DNA of 64,000 nt from JABFRJ01 sp963847145 (GTDB lineage: Bacteria > Pseudomonadota > Alphaproteobacteria > Rhizobiales > Hyphomicrobiaceae). This document shows positions 16,973-24,812 of the stretch, one piece after another. How positions within the stretch are numbered: the stretch's first letter is position 1; the number at the start of each line of letters is the position of its first letter. The position numbers and the translations under genes were made by a program. Under the pieces are notes generated by a model. The model did not search any database, was not told where the DNA came from, and worked only from the letters and a program-made list of their open reading frames with translations. The stretch covers positions 1,059,288 through 1,123,287 of the forward strand of contig CAWJYN010000007.1 in assembly GCA_963847145.1 (NCBI GenBank), in the 5' to 3' direction.

Positions 16973-17725
16973 ATGACAGAGATTTTTACCGCGCATCAGG
17001 TGCTCTTGATGGAGTACGCAGCGGCGCGGGCGTGGCCGGCGTCGGAGATGGCAAACGTCTTCGGTTGGCTGTGGCGCGCCTCAGATGGCGTCTTCCGGCG
17101 CGCGAATTCGCTATTACCGCTGGAGTTCGCGGGCGGCGATGTTGAAGCGGCGATTACGGACGTGGAGACGCGCTACCGGGCGCGCGGGCTCAGAACTTAT
17201 GTGCAGGTGAGTTCGCTGGCGACGCCTGCAGATCTCGATCAACGGCTCGCTGCGCGCGGCTACACGTATGAGGAACCGTGTATGTTGCTCGCGAAAGCGC
17301 TAGCACGGACGCCATTTCCTGACGGTGTTGAAGTGTCTGAAGTGCCGTCGGCAGAGTGGTTTGATGTTTATGCCGAGCCGCTGGATGCGGTCCGTCGCGC
17401 TGCGGTGCCGGCAACGTTGGCGCGGGTGCCGGAGGCGCGCGCGTTCTTTCTGGTGCGGCGCGATGGCGTGGCGCTGGCGAGTGCGCTGGGCGTGGTGTCA
17501 CCGAGTGGTGTGGGGCTGGTTGAGTGTGTGGCAACACGCGCCGCTCAGCGGCGCACGGGCGCTGCACGCGTGGTGATGGATGCGCTGGAAAGCTGGGCGT
17601 TTGCGGAAGGCGCAGGGTTGGCTGCATTGCAGGTGGTCGAGGGTAACACTGCTGCACGCGCACTGTATGAGCGGCGCGGCTACACCGAGGCCGGGCGCTA
17701 TCATTACCGATGGAAGGATGCGTGA
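16973..17725 (+). CDS. GNAT-family N-acetyltransferase
   Basis: A 250-residue protein whose C-terminal half is a GNAT acetyl-CoA-dependent acetyltransferase domain: ARAFFLVRRDGVALASALG (beta strands), VECVATRAAQRRTGAARVVM (the acetyl-CoA pyrophosphate loop, R/Q-x-x-G-x-A form) and AALQVVEGNTAARALYERRG (the VxxxNxxAxxLYxxxGF motif). The N-terminal half is a degenerate second GNAT-like region, as in two-domain GNATs. GGGAGG lies 4 bases before the ATG at 16973, which fixes the start. The substrate is unknown. It is convergent with the gene at 17741, with a 15-base gap. Confidence 0.88.
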   Translation: MTEIFTAHQVLLMEYAAARAWPASEMANVFGWLWRASDGVFRRANSLLPLEFAGGDVEAAITDVETRYRARGLRTYVQVSSLATPADLDQRLAARGYTYEEPCMLLAKALARTPFPDGVEVSEVPSAEWFDVYAEPLDAVRRAAVPATLARVPEARAFFLVRRDGVALASALGVVSPSGVGLVECVATRAAQRRTGAARVVMDALESWAFAEGAGLAALQVVEGNTAARALYERRGYTEAGRYHYRWKDA

Positions 17726-17740
17726 GGGTGCCGCTGCGGC

Positions 17741-19303
17741 TTATGCAGCTTTGGTGGTTTGGGCGCGGGCGTGCCAGGCGGTGATTTTTGAGGCGTCAGG
17801 GGCGGTGCCGTCACGCAGAATGCGACGGCCCTCGACGGAGGCAGCGAACGACAGCACGTCGGCACAGACTTTGGTGACGTCGGCTGCGGCGAGGCTTGCA
17901 GGTGTGCGATAGCCGGCGCCGACGAACAGCTGGGCGGCGCCGCCGGTGAGGCCGGGCACGGCCTGCACCAAGCGCGTCTGATCCTGCCAGTCGATGATTG
18001 TAGGCGCGGTGATGTGGCGCTGATCAAGTGATGTGGCCAGCGTTGCTGGATCGGCGGCGAGCAAATCGGCGATGGTCTTGATGCCGTGGACGTAGAGACG
18101 TTCTGCGGTCTTGGGGCCGATGGACGGCGCATCGACTACATCGGCATCGGAGGAAAGCCCGGGGCGACCGGTCGTCGCCGGTGCTGGGTTTGTATTGGCA
18201 GCCGTCGTGCGCACCGTTTGGACAGTGGCTTCGAGGGCAGGGGCGTGAGGTGGCACTCGAGGTGGTGCTGGCGTTTGGTGCGGCGTTTGCGGTGTCACTG
18301 GCTCAGGCGTTGCGCGCGCCGCCACGATGGGCAGCGTGTAAGTGACCGTTTCAGCGGGGAGCGGGAACAGCTTCGTCACGTCCGGCTTCAGTTTCAGGCT
18401 AGTGACTTCGGCCCCATAGAGATCGCGGATTGTGCGGTTCTCGGCGGGCAACGACGCGACGACGGCGCCCGTGGTGCGCAGTTCGTCGTAGATTGCGTGC
18501 ACGGCGCGGCGATCCTCGGCGTTTTCGATGCGTTTGAGGAACTGGTTCTGCGGGATTTTCAGCGCGGCGAGCAGCACGGGGATCGTGACGCTCACGGCCG
18601 GTGGCGGCACACCCGCTTCGTCGATGGCGTGGTCGAGAACGGCGGCGATGGTGGCGGCTGCGGTGATGAGAAGTTCGGCGCAGATTTTTTGGGCGATGAC
18701 GTCGAGGCCTGAGGGCGGGTCCATGACTCCGCGGGTGATGTCGTAATGCGCGATGAGCTTTTCGTAGTGCGCGTTAGAGAGATCGGCGCTGTCGCACTGG
18801 ATGCGCGCCAGCCAGTTGTCGTCACGCGGCAAGCGGCGGCTGAAGTCGGCGTGTGCTTTCAAGCCCGCCGCGTAGAGTTTATCGTAGCTGCGGTTGATGC
18901 TCCACTCGCAAGCGCGGTGGATGGTGTTTTCGGCGTCTGATTGCGCGGTGTGGAAGGGATGCAACGGATCGGCGAGGTAGTGGCCGAGCACGCCAGCGGC
19001 CGAGACGGCTTCGCTCCAGGCACCGGTTTTCAGATGAGTGACGAGGGTTGCGTACCAAGTGCGCGCGGCATCGACGGCGCCGCCCCAGTATTTGTCGCGC
19101 GGGTGGAGGACGTGGTTCTTGAAGTCTTTGAATTGGTCGTCGGGAATTTTGGAGCCGATGCAGTAGGTTTCGGCATGGACGAGGAACAGCGTGCGCCAGC
19201 CGTCCCGGTCAGCGCCGGCGAGGCGGTCAAGAGCGTGCATTGCCAGCTTGTGGTGCGTGCCGCGCGCATGGGCGGCGAAGGCGATGCGGAACAGCAACGA
19301 CAT
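17741..19303 (-). CDS. Zinc phospholipase C-like domain fused to helix-hairpin-helix (DUF4332-like) domain
   Basis: A 520-residue protein of two parts. Residues 1-200 look like the zinc-dependent phospholipase C / S1-P1 nuclease fold: an early HH pair (RGTHHKLAMHAL), HPRDKYWGG and the metal motif GVLGHYLADPLHPFHTAQSD with its H-D-H pattern. There is no obvious signal peptide. After a Pro/Thr-rich linker (about 325-385) the C-terminal 130 residues carry helix-hairpin-helix repeats (APSIGPKTAERLYVHGI, VPGLTGGAAQLFVGAG) like DUF4332. Such HhH repeats bind nucleic acid or act as protein spacers, so a nuclease role is possible; that is inference. A truncated second copy of the start of this gene lies at 21152-21252. 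Confidence 0.7.
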   Translation of the reverse strand: MSLLFRIAFAAHARGTHHKLAMHALDRLAGADRDGWRTLFLVHAETYCIGSKIPDDQFKDFKNHVLHPRDKYWGGAVDAARTWYATLVTHLKTGAWSEAVSAAGVLGHYLADPLHPFHTAQSDAENTIHRACEWSINRSYDKLYAAGLKAHADFSRRLPRDDNWLARIQCDSADLSNAHYEKLIAHYDITRGVMDPPSGLDVIAQKICAELLITAAATIAAVLDHAIDEAGVPPPAVSVTIPVLLAALKIPQNQFLKRIENAEDRRAVHAIYDELRTTGAVVASLPAENRTIRDLYGAEVTSLKLKPDVTKLFPLPAETVTYTLPIVAARATPEPVTPQTPHQTPAPPRVPPHAPALEATVQTVRTTAANTNPAPATTGRPGLSSDADVVDAPSIGPKTAERLYVHGIKTIADLLAADPATLATSLDQRHITAPTIIDWQDQTRLVQAVPGLTGGAAQLFVGAGYRTPASLAAADVTKVCADVLSFAASVEGRRILRDGTAPDASKITAWHARAQTTKAA

Positions 19304-19647
19304 GCTGTGAGCTCCTCAGCTTCCGGACGTTTCGACAGAGGAGGAAGCCGTGAGTCGGGTGGCTGTGGGAATGGCGTTTTGCACAGGGATGTGGGCGGCG
19401 AGCGGTGTCTCCCTGCAACGAGGGAATGCCCGCTCCCTGTTTTTCACGGGGAGCGGGGCTACAGATGCGCCGCTCCTTGGCAGCTCCGGGTCATCGTCGA
19501 CCACCAAGTTAGGTCGATGGCCACGGTCGGTCTATAGTCGCGAGCGTTAAGCTGGAGACCACGGAGCGGACGTTGACGCGACGGATTCAGCTGCGGACAC
19601 GGTGTCATGCCAGGCAGCTCAGCAGCGCCGTGTGTGGAGGCGGAAGA

Positions 19648-20610
19648 ATGTCGCTCGAAGCGTTAGGGTGGAACCGGCCATGGCAATTGAAGTTCGAGGC
19701 CCTCGCTGCCACAGGTCTCGTACCCGCACGTGTGGTCGGTGAGCACAGAAGCCACTATCGGGTGGCAACCGAAGCGGCAGAGCTTTCTGCCGGCACGACA
19801 GGGCGCCTGCGCAACACGGTGGCGCAGCGATCGGACTTGCCAGGCGTCGGAGACTTCGTCGCGGTGAACGTGTCCGAAGGTGCCAGCTCTTCGACTATTG
19901 AAGTGGTCTTGCCACGGACGAGCGCATTAATTCGAAAAGCGTCGGGGACGCCGGACCCGCAGCTGCTGGTGGCGAATGTCGATGTCGTCTTCATCGTGAC
20001 GGCACTCGGCGGCGACTTCAATCTGCTGCGCATGAAGCGCTATCTTGCCTTGGTGCAGCAGAGCGGCGCCACTCCCGTGATCGTGGTCAACAAATCGGAT
20101 CTGGAGAACACTTTCGTTGGATCGGCTGGCCAGATCGAAGGGATTGATCCTGACGTGGCCGTTCATGTGATCAGCGCGCGCGTGCGCGAAAGTATCCATG
20201 TGCTCGAACACTATTTCACGGGCAACCGCACCGTCGCGCTGGTGGGCTCTTCCGGCGTCGGCAAGTCGACCTTAACGAACCAGTTGCTTGGTCGCGACGC
20301 GCAAGCAACGCAGGACGTGCGCGGCTACGATGGCCGCGGCCGTCATACGACAACGCATCGGCAATTGTTCGTGCGAGTGCAAGGTGGGGCCGTTGTCGAC
20401 ACGCCCGGGCTGCGGGGACTGGAACTGTGGAACAGCACAGACGCCGACGTGAAAAGCTTCGATGACATCGAGCAATTGGCCTTGCAGTGCCGGTTCAGCA
20501 ATTGCCAGCACAGGACCGAGCCCGGTTGCGCCGTCCGATCTGCCGTCGAGCGGGGCGAAGTCGACGGCGTCCGTTTTACCGAGTACCTCAAATCTGCCAG
20601 CGGGCGTTGA
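19648..20610 (+). CDS. rsgA: Ribosome small subunit-dependent GTPase A
   Basis: A 320-residue circularly permuted GTPase that helps late 30S maturation. After an OB-fold domain (RLRNTVAQRSDLPGVGDFVA) come the G motifs in permuted order: NKSD (G4, about 149), SAR (G5), GSSGVGKST (G1, about 205) and DTPGLRGL (G3). The C-terminal zinc finger is intact: CRFSNCQHRTEPGC. I chose the ATG at 19648 with GGAGG/GGAAG before it; the frame extends to 19573. It stands alone between the fusion gene and the IS630 remnant. Its codon choice looks a little less GC-biased than its neighbours. Confidence 0.95.
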   Translation: MSLEALGWNRPWQLKFEALAATGLVPARVVGEHRSHYRVATEAAELSAGTTGRLRNTVAQRSDLPGVGDFVAVNVSEGASSSTIEVVLPRTSALIRKASGTPDPQLLVANVDVVFIVTALGGDFNLLRMKRYLALVQQSGATPVIVVNKSDLENTFVGSAGQIEGIDPDVAVHVISARVRESIHVLEHYFTGNRTVALVGSSGVGKSTLTNQLLGRDAQATQDVRGYDGRGRHTTTHRQLFVRVQGGAVVDTPGLRGLELWNSTDADVKSFDDIEQLALQCRFSNCQHRTEPGCAVRSAVERGEVDGVRFTEYLKSASGR

Positions 20611-20769
20611 CGCAGTGCGGGCTGATGGCTCCGCAACTGGACGCTGGGAACGTTACAGGGCGCCGTTGTGTTGAGGCGCTGGCGTCACAGCCTGGGATCG
20701 GGCGGAACGACAGTGATGACGTCAGTGCCGTGCCGTTTTTTCGGTTGGCGCAGTGGGATTGGAGCAGAT

Positions 20770-21151
20770 TTAGACCGACCGTACATCGCCTGAGTGGCGC
20801 AGGTCGTTGCGGCATACGCCGGGCTCGAAGCTGGTGACCAGCTGCCCAATGGTGGTCCACACGACCTCGACAGATCGGGCGGTCATTTTGCAGAGCAGCG
20901 CCTTCAGCTTCGCAAATATCTGTTCGATTGGGTTTAGATCGGGCGAATAGGGCGCAGGTCGTCGATCTCCGCACCCACCGCTTCGATCGCCGCGCGCTCG
21001 CCCTCGATCTTGTGGCTCGACAGATTGTCGAGAAGGACGATGTCGCCGCGTTGCAGTGCCGGCACCAGCGCCTGGTTCACGTAGGTCAAGAAGCGCTCGC
21101 CATTGATCAGTCCGTCGAACATGACTGGCGCCATGAGGCCATCGGTGTCGT
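20770..21151 (-). mobile_element. IS630-family transposase remnant
   Basis: Two overlapping frames give the C-terminal half of an IS630-type DDE transposase. One reads APVMFDGLINGERFLTYVNQ and DIVLLDNLSSHK (second catalytic Asp); the next, in another frame, reads YSPDLNPIEQIFAKLKALL, the family's DDE-E signature. A small deletion near 20940 separates them. The N-terminal DNA-binding half is missing: at about 21151 the sequence changes abruptly to a copy of the 17741-19303 gene start. It cannot make active transposase. I could not identify terminal inverted repeats or a TA duplication. Confidence 0.85.
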
Positions 21152-21252
21152 CTTCGCCCGCGTTTCATCGATGAGATCGAGGGCGTGCATGGCCAGCAGT
21201 GGTGCGTGCCGCGCGCCTGGGTGGCGAACGCAACGCGGAACAGCAAGGACAT
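21152..21252 (-). pseudogene. Truncated second copy of the phospholipase-like/HhH gene start
   Basis: From the ATG at 21252 the translation (MSLLFRVAFATQARGTHH) matches the first 18 residues of the gene at 17741-19303 almost exactly. A 2-base loss then shifts frame; in the shifted frame the match goes on (LAMHALDLIDETRAK) until it meets the IS630 remnant. The match also runs upstream for about 45 bases (GGACGTTTCGACAG). So a full or partial paralogue once stood here and was cut by IS630. Confidence 0.85.
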
Positions 21253-21398
21253 GCTGCGGGCTCCTTAGCTTACGGACGTTTCGACAGGGGAGCGAGCCGT
21301 GGGCCGGGGCGCAGAGGGAACTCTGGTTGTTCACAGGTGATTTGAAGCGAGGACTCGTGAGACCGCGCAGGATGGTATGGCGCACATCACTGCAGCAG

Positions 21399-21686
21399 TC
21401 AGAGCTTTTGCAGCTTCATCCGATACAGGTAAGCGTAATTGCCAACTGACAACTCGCCAGACACGGACTGCCCGGTGCTCGTCCGCGCCTTGAACGTGAA
21501 CGGGATGGGGCCGCGGCCGCAGTGATCTACTGGCGCCGTGACCGTAATTTCAGTGTAGCCGCGCTGCGCAAGGTAGGCCGTTGCGACCGCGGCCGTTTTC
21601 GGACTTGACGTTGCGAGCAGAACGATTGCCCCCAATATCGTCAAGAGGACCTTCTTAGAGTGCGCGCTCTGCCAAACGACCGACAT
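21399..21686 (-). CDS. Small exported or membrane-anchored protein (hypothetical)
   Basis: A 95-residue protein starting at 21686, where GGAG/AAAGG precedes the ATG. It has an N-terminal hydrophobic segment (KKVLLTILGAIVLLATSS) after a charged HSKK, then a small periplasmic domain (YLAQRGYTEITVTAPVDHCGRGPIPFTFKARTS) with one Cys. The frame is open to 21773. I recognise no family, though the pattern (Tyr-Thr-x-hydrophobic, Cys, Phe-x-Phe) resembles short secreted proteins of Rhizobiales. Moderate confidence that it is real. Confidence 0.6.
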   Translation of the reverse strand: MSVVWQSAHSKKVLLTILGAIVLLATSSPKTAAVATAYLAQRGYTEITVTAPVDHCGRGPIPFTFKARTSTGQSVSGELSVGNYAYLYRMKLQKL

Positions 21687-21843
21687 CTGCCTTTGCTCCA
21701 GCAGCTCCCTGCAGAAGTCAGTATTGGTCATCACAGTAAAGTTTTTGGAGTTCATGGAAGCGTCTCCGCACATGAGCGCAAGCTGGCGCGGTGGCGAAGA
21801 TCGAAATCGGGAAACGGCCTTAGCTGTTCGTTATGCTGAGCCT

Positions 21844-22188
21844 CTATATGGGACAATCGCGCCCATTTTTTGCGGCTGCTTGCTTGGCTTTGGCAGGTCT
21901 TTTGCAGCGGATCACAACGAAATTGATCAGATCGGCCACCTTGTGCATCTCGAAAGCGTCGTCGTCAGGGATAACAATCCCGTAGCGTTTCTGAAGTGCA
22001 CTCAAGACAGCAAAAAAGTCGAACCGATCGGCGCCGAACTCTTCCCAGCGGGCGTCAGGGACGATGAGCACCGGATCAATGTTGGTCACGGTTCCCAGGA
22101 TGCCGCGGATGTCTTCGAGAACCTCATCGGGCCCAGGTTGTTTTCGTTGATCTCGTTGCACGCGCAGTTCCTCCGGCCAACCTGCCAT
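21844..22188 (-). CDS. Acyl-carrier-protein-like protein lacking the phosphopantetheine serine
   Basis: A 114-residue protein whose middle (about 25-95) matches the four-helix acyl carrier fold: DIRGILGTVTNIDP, then the region WEEFGADRFDFFAVLSALQ, then RYGIVIPDDDAFEMHKVADL. In true carrier proteins the helix-II motif is GADSLD; here it is GADRFD, so the Ser that takes 4'-phosphopantetheine is Arg. It therefore cannot carry acyl chains in the usual way. The tail is basic (KRPAKAKQAAAKNGRD). No partner synthase or ligase gene is near. The start is uncertain since no strong ribosome site precedes the ATG. Confidence 0.7.
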   Translation of the reverse strand: MAGWPEELRVQRDQRKQPGPDEVLEDIRGILGTVTNIDPVLIVPDARWEEFGADRFDFFAVLSALQKRYGIVIPDDDAFEMHKVADLINFVVIRCKRPAKAKQAAAKNGRDCPI

Positions 22189-22253
22189 GAGGTCAGCCTA
22201 AGGTAAGCCGGTTAAGTGCGTGCAAATGCCAGAACGCGTTCAGTGCTTGCGCC

Positions 22254-23147
22254 TCACGCTGCCGCCGCAAGCCGCCTGATCGCTGAGATTGCTGGGCCGC
22301 GGGCGGTGGTGCCACCGTCCCCCTTGGCGATGCGGCGGACGGTTTGGGAGAGCGGTTCGATGACGGTGGCCATGTGGTGGCCGTTGGCATGCAGCAGCAT
22401 GACGCTGTCGATCAGAATACCGGCGTGGCCAGGCCAGAACACGAGATCGCCGCGGCGGAGACCTTCGAGGTCATCGGGCACGAGCACGGTGTCGCCGAGT
22501 TCGGCCGCTTGCATGTCGCTGTCACGCGGGCAGGGAAAGCCAGCGGCTTCAAGTGCCAACTGCACGAGCGCCGAGCAATCGAGCCCCGCGCGTGTGCGGC
22601 CACCCCACAAATACGGCGTGTGGATCAGCGTCTCGGCGACGTCGACGAAATCGCGTGCGTTGGTGCCGACGGGGGACAGATGGCGCGCAATGACGAAGCC
22701 GCCGGTGGCCAGCGTCGCAAAGCGCTCATCTTCGGCAGTGACGGCAACGTGGGCGTTGAGGCTCAACTGGCCGAGGGGGGTGCGTTTGATGTTGGCTTCC
22801 GGATAGACAAACGTTGCGGGTGCTTTGACGCGATGGGTGGATGTGATGATCTCACCGGACAGCGCGGCGGACGGCACGTAGCCGACATAGCCATCGCGTT
22901 CGAGCTGCACCCAAGCGCTGCCGCCAGCGTCATCGAACACACGCACGATCTCGCCATGCAGCACCTCGTTGTCGAGCCCACGCGTGATATCCGGCGTCGC
23001 ACGCAACGGGGCTGCGAACGTGCGCAGTTGTTGCAAGGTGCCTGCGACAAAGCGCTGTGACCCGACACGGCCCTCGAGGCGTTTATCAGCGAGATCGGGA
23101 CGGAACGCATGGCGGCGATGGTCGAGAGATTTCTGCGGGTCGGTCAT
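22254..23147 (-). CDS. NlpC/P60-family cell-wall endopeptidase with SH3-like domains
   Basis: A 297-residue C40 peptidase that would cut peptide stems of peptidoglycan. Residues about 30-155 form bacterial SH3-type domains (GEIVRVFDDAGGSAWVQLER, GYVGYVPSAAL). The catalytic domain follows with Cys191 (GLDCSALVQ), His241 (PGHAGI) and a third polar residue at His253 (LLHANGHH). There is no signal peptide. It starts 8 bases after the leucyl aminopeptidase stop on the same strand, so they form an operon. This pair, dipeptidyl-type C40 peptidase plus M17 aminopeptidase, is a standing arrangement in Rhizobiales and suggests muropeptide recycling in the cytoplasm. Confidence 0.92.
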   Translation of the reverse strand: MTDPQKSLDHRRHAFRPDLADKRLEGRVGSQRFVAGTLQQLRTFAAPLRATPDITRGLDNEVLHGEIVRVFDDAGGSAWVQLERDGYVGYVPSAALSGEIITSTHRVKAPATFVYPEANIKRTPLGQLSLNAHVAVTAEDERFATLATGGFVIARHLSPVGTNARDFVDVAETLIHTPYLWGGRTRAGLDCSALVQLALEAAGFPCPRDSDMQAAELGDTVLVPDDLEGLRRGDLVFWPGHAGILIDSVMLLHANGHHMATVIEPLSQTVRRIAKGDGGTTARGPAISAIRRLAAAA

Positions 23148-23155
23148 GAGTGCTT

Positions 23156-24625
23156 TCAGCTGCGGGACATTTTTTCGATATGCGCGAACACGGCGCGAGC
23201 GGCGTTGACTTCGCCACCCTTAGGGCCAAGCGGTTTGGGTGCCTGACGCCAGCCATAGATGTCGAAATGGGCGAAACGGCGGGCTTTTTTGACAAAGCGG
23301 CGGAGAAAGAGAGCAGCCGTGATGGCACCGCCGAAGGGGCCGTCAGAGACGTTGTTGAGATCGGCTGTGGGGCTGTCGAGGCCGCCATCGTAGGCGCTCC
23401 AGAGCGGCAGGCGCCAGACGGGATCGGCGACGGACAGCGCGGTGGCGGCGAGTTCGGTCGCAAGGGTTTCGTCGTCGGTGAAGAAGGGTGGGAGTTCGGC
23501 ACCGAGGGCGACGCGGGCGGCACCGGTGAGGGTTGCGAACGTCACGAGCAAGTCGGGGCTGTCGTCGTCGGCAAGCGCGAGCGCGTCGGCGAGCACGAGA
23601 CGGCCTTCGGCATCGGTGTTGCCAATTTCGACGGTGAGGCCAGCGCGGGACTTGATCACATCCATCGGTCGGAAGGCGTTGCCAGCGACGCTGTTTTCGG
23701 CGGCAGAGATAAGCACGCGCAGACGCACGGGCAGCTTGGCGGCCATGATCATGTGGGCTGCTGCGATGACGGCTGCGGCGCCACCCATGTCTTTCTTCAT
23801 GATCAGCATGCCGGCGGAGGGCTTCAGATCGAGGCCGCCGGTGTCGAAGGCGATGCCTTTGCCGACCAGGGTGATTTTGGGCAGCGCGCCTTTGGGGCTG
23901 GATGGTTGCCAGGTGAGATCGATGAGGCGGGGCGCGCGCGGCGAAGCGCGGCCGACGGCGTGAATAAGCGGGAAATTCTGTGTGAGCAGATCATCGCCGA
24001 CAATGCTGGTGACTTTGGCGGCGTGGGTTTTGGCAAGCGCGCGGACGGCGTCCTCGATCTCGGCGGGGCCCATGTCGCTGGCGGGGGTGTTGATCAGGTC
24101 GCGGCCGAAGGCGGTGCCTTCGACGATGGATGCGACGCGGTGTGCATCGACGCCGGCGGGCAGGACGAGTTGCGGGAGGGCATCGGCGTCGCCGGATTTG
24201 TAGCGGCGGAAGCGATAGCCGCCGAGGCCCCAGGCGACGGCGGCGAGTTCCGCGTCATCGAAGGGGGTTGCGAAGGTGTAGCGGCCCGGCGGGAGTTGGT
24301 TGGCGAGGCTGCCGGCGAGCAGTTCGTTGCGGGCCATGGGGTCAGCCGGGCGGCCGACGATGGCGGGGGCCCTGCCGGCGCCGACAACAACGCCAGCGAT
24401 GCTGCCGTCGATGGCCGGCAGCAGTTTCATCTGGCGGGCGGCGGGTTTGAAGGCTTGGGCGGTCAGCCAGGCGCGCTGGCGTGCATCAATGGCAGTGATG
24501 GCGTCGAGGGCAGCGGGCGTTTCGACCAGCCAGATGGGGATGGCGGTGGGCGTCGCTGCGGCAGGTGCGAAGGCGAGGGAGGCAGCGGGATGGAGGGATG
24601 TGGCTGGTGCGGGGGATTTGGCCAT
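23156..24625 (-). CDS. Leucyl aminopeptidase family protein (M17)
   Basis: A 489-residue manganese/zinc aminopeptidase of the PepA family. The catalytic domain shows GKGIAFDTGGLDLKPSAGM (metal and active-site Lys), MKKDMGGAAAVIAA and the family signature NTDAEGRLVLADALALA. The N-terminal macro-like domain is at about 20-170. It is a cytoplasmic peptidase and probably takes peptides released by the NlpC/P60 enzyme encoded just downstream. I chose the ATG at 24625, although a 3x tandem repeat lies where a ribosome site should be; the frame extends to 24748 with a Pro-rich addition. Confidence 0.92.
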   Translation of the reverse strand: MAKSPAPATSLHPAASLAFAPAAATPTAIPIWLVETPAALDAITAIDARQRAWLTAQAFKPAARQMKLLPAIDGSIAGVVVGAGRAPAIVGRPADPMARNELLAGSLANQLPPGRYTFATPFDDAELAAVAWGLGGYRFRRYKSGDADALPQLVLPAGVDAHRVASIVEGTAFGRDLINTPASDMGPAEIEDAVRALAKTHAAKVTSIVGDDLLTQNFPLIHAVGRASPRAPRLIDLTWQPSSPKGALPKITLVGKGIAFDTGGLDLKPSAGMLIMKKDMGGAAAVIAAAHMIMAAKLPVRLRVLISAAENSVAGNAFRPMDVIKSRAGLTVEIGNTDAEGRLVLADALALADDDSPDLLVTFATLTGAARVALGAELPPFFTDDETLATELAATALSVADPVWRLPLWSAYDGGLDSPTADLNNVSDGPFGGAITAALFLRRFVKKARRFAHFDIYGWRQAPKPLGPKGGEVNAARAVFAHIEKMSRS

Positions 24626-24676
24626 GGGGTCTCGAAGGCTGGGGGTCTCGAAGGCTGGGGGTCTCGAAGGTTGGGG
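24626..24676. repeat. Three tandem 16-base repeats at the aminopeptidase start
   Basis: Three copies of GGGGTCTCGAAGGCTG lie directly upstream of the aminopeptidase ATG (24625, minus strand). They replace the usual ribosome-binding region, so copy number could tune translation or the true start may be further upstream within the open frame. Confidence 0.7.
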
Positions 24677-24812
24677 GGCGCGCGTGACATGGAGAGCTGT
24701 CACGCCGTGATAGCGCAGGCGCGGGGGCGGGGGAACAGGGGGAGACATAGGGCGATGATCGTCGGGCGGTGATCGGCAAGTGGCGTACAGACCACACGTC
24801 TCTGCCAGCGCG

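Noticed and set aside
20611..20769. Terminal inverted repeat of the IS630 remnant
   Set aside because: I could not find a matching partner, since the other end is lost.
23150..24772. A 540-codon plus-strand frame opposite the aminopeptidase
   Set aside because: Gly/Asp-rich shadow of a clear M17 peptidase on the other strand.
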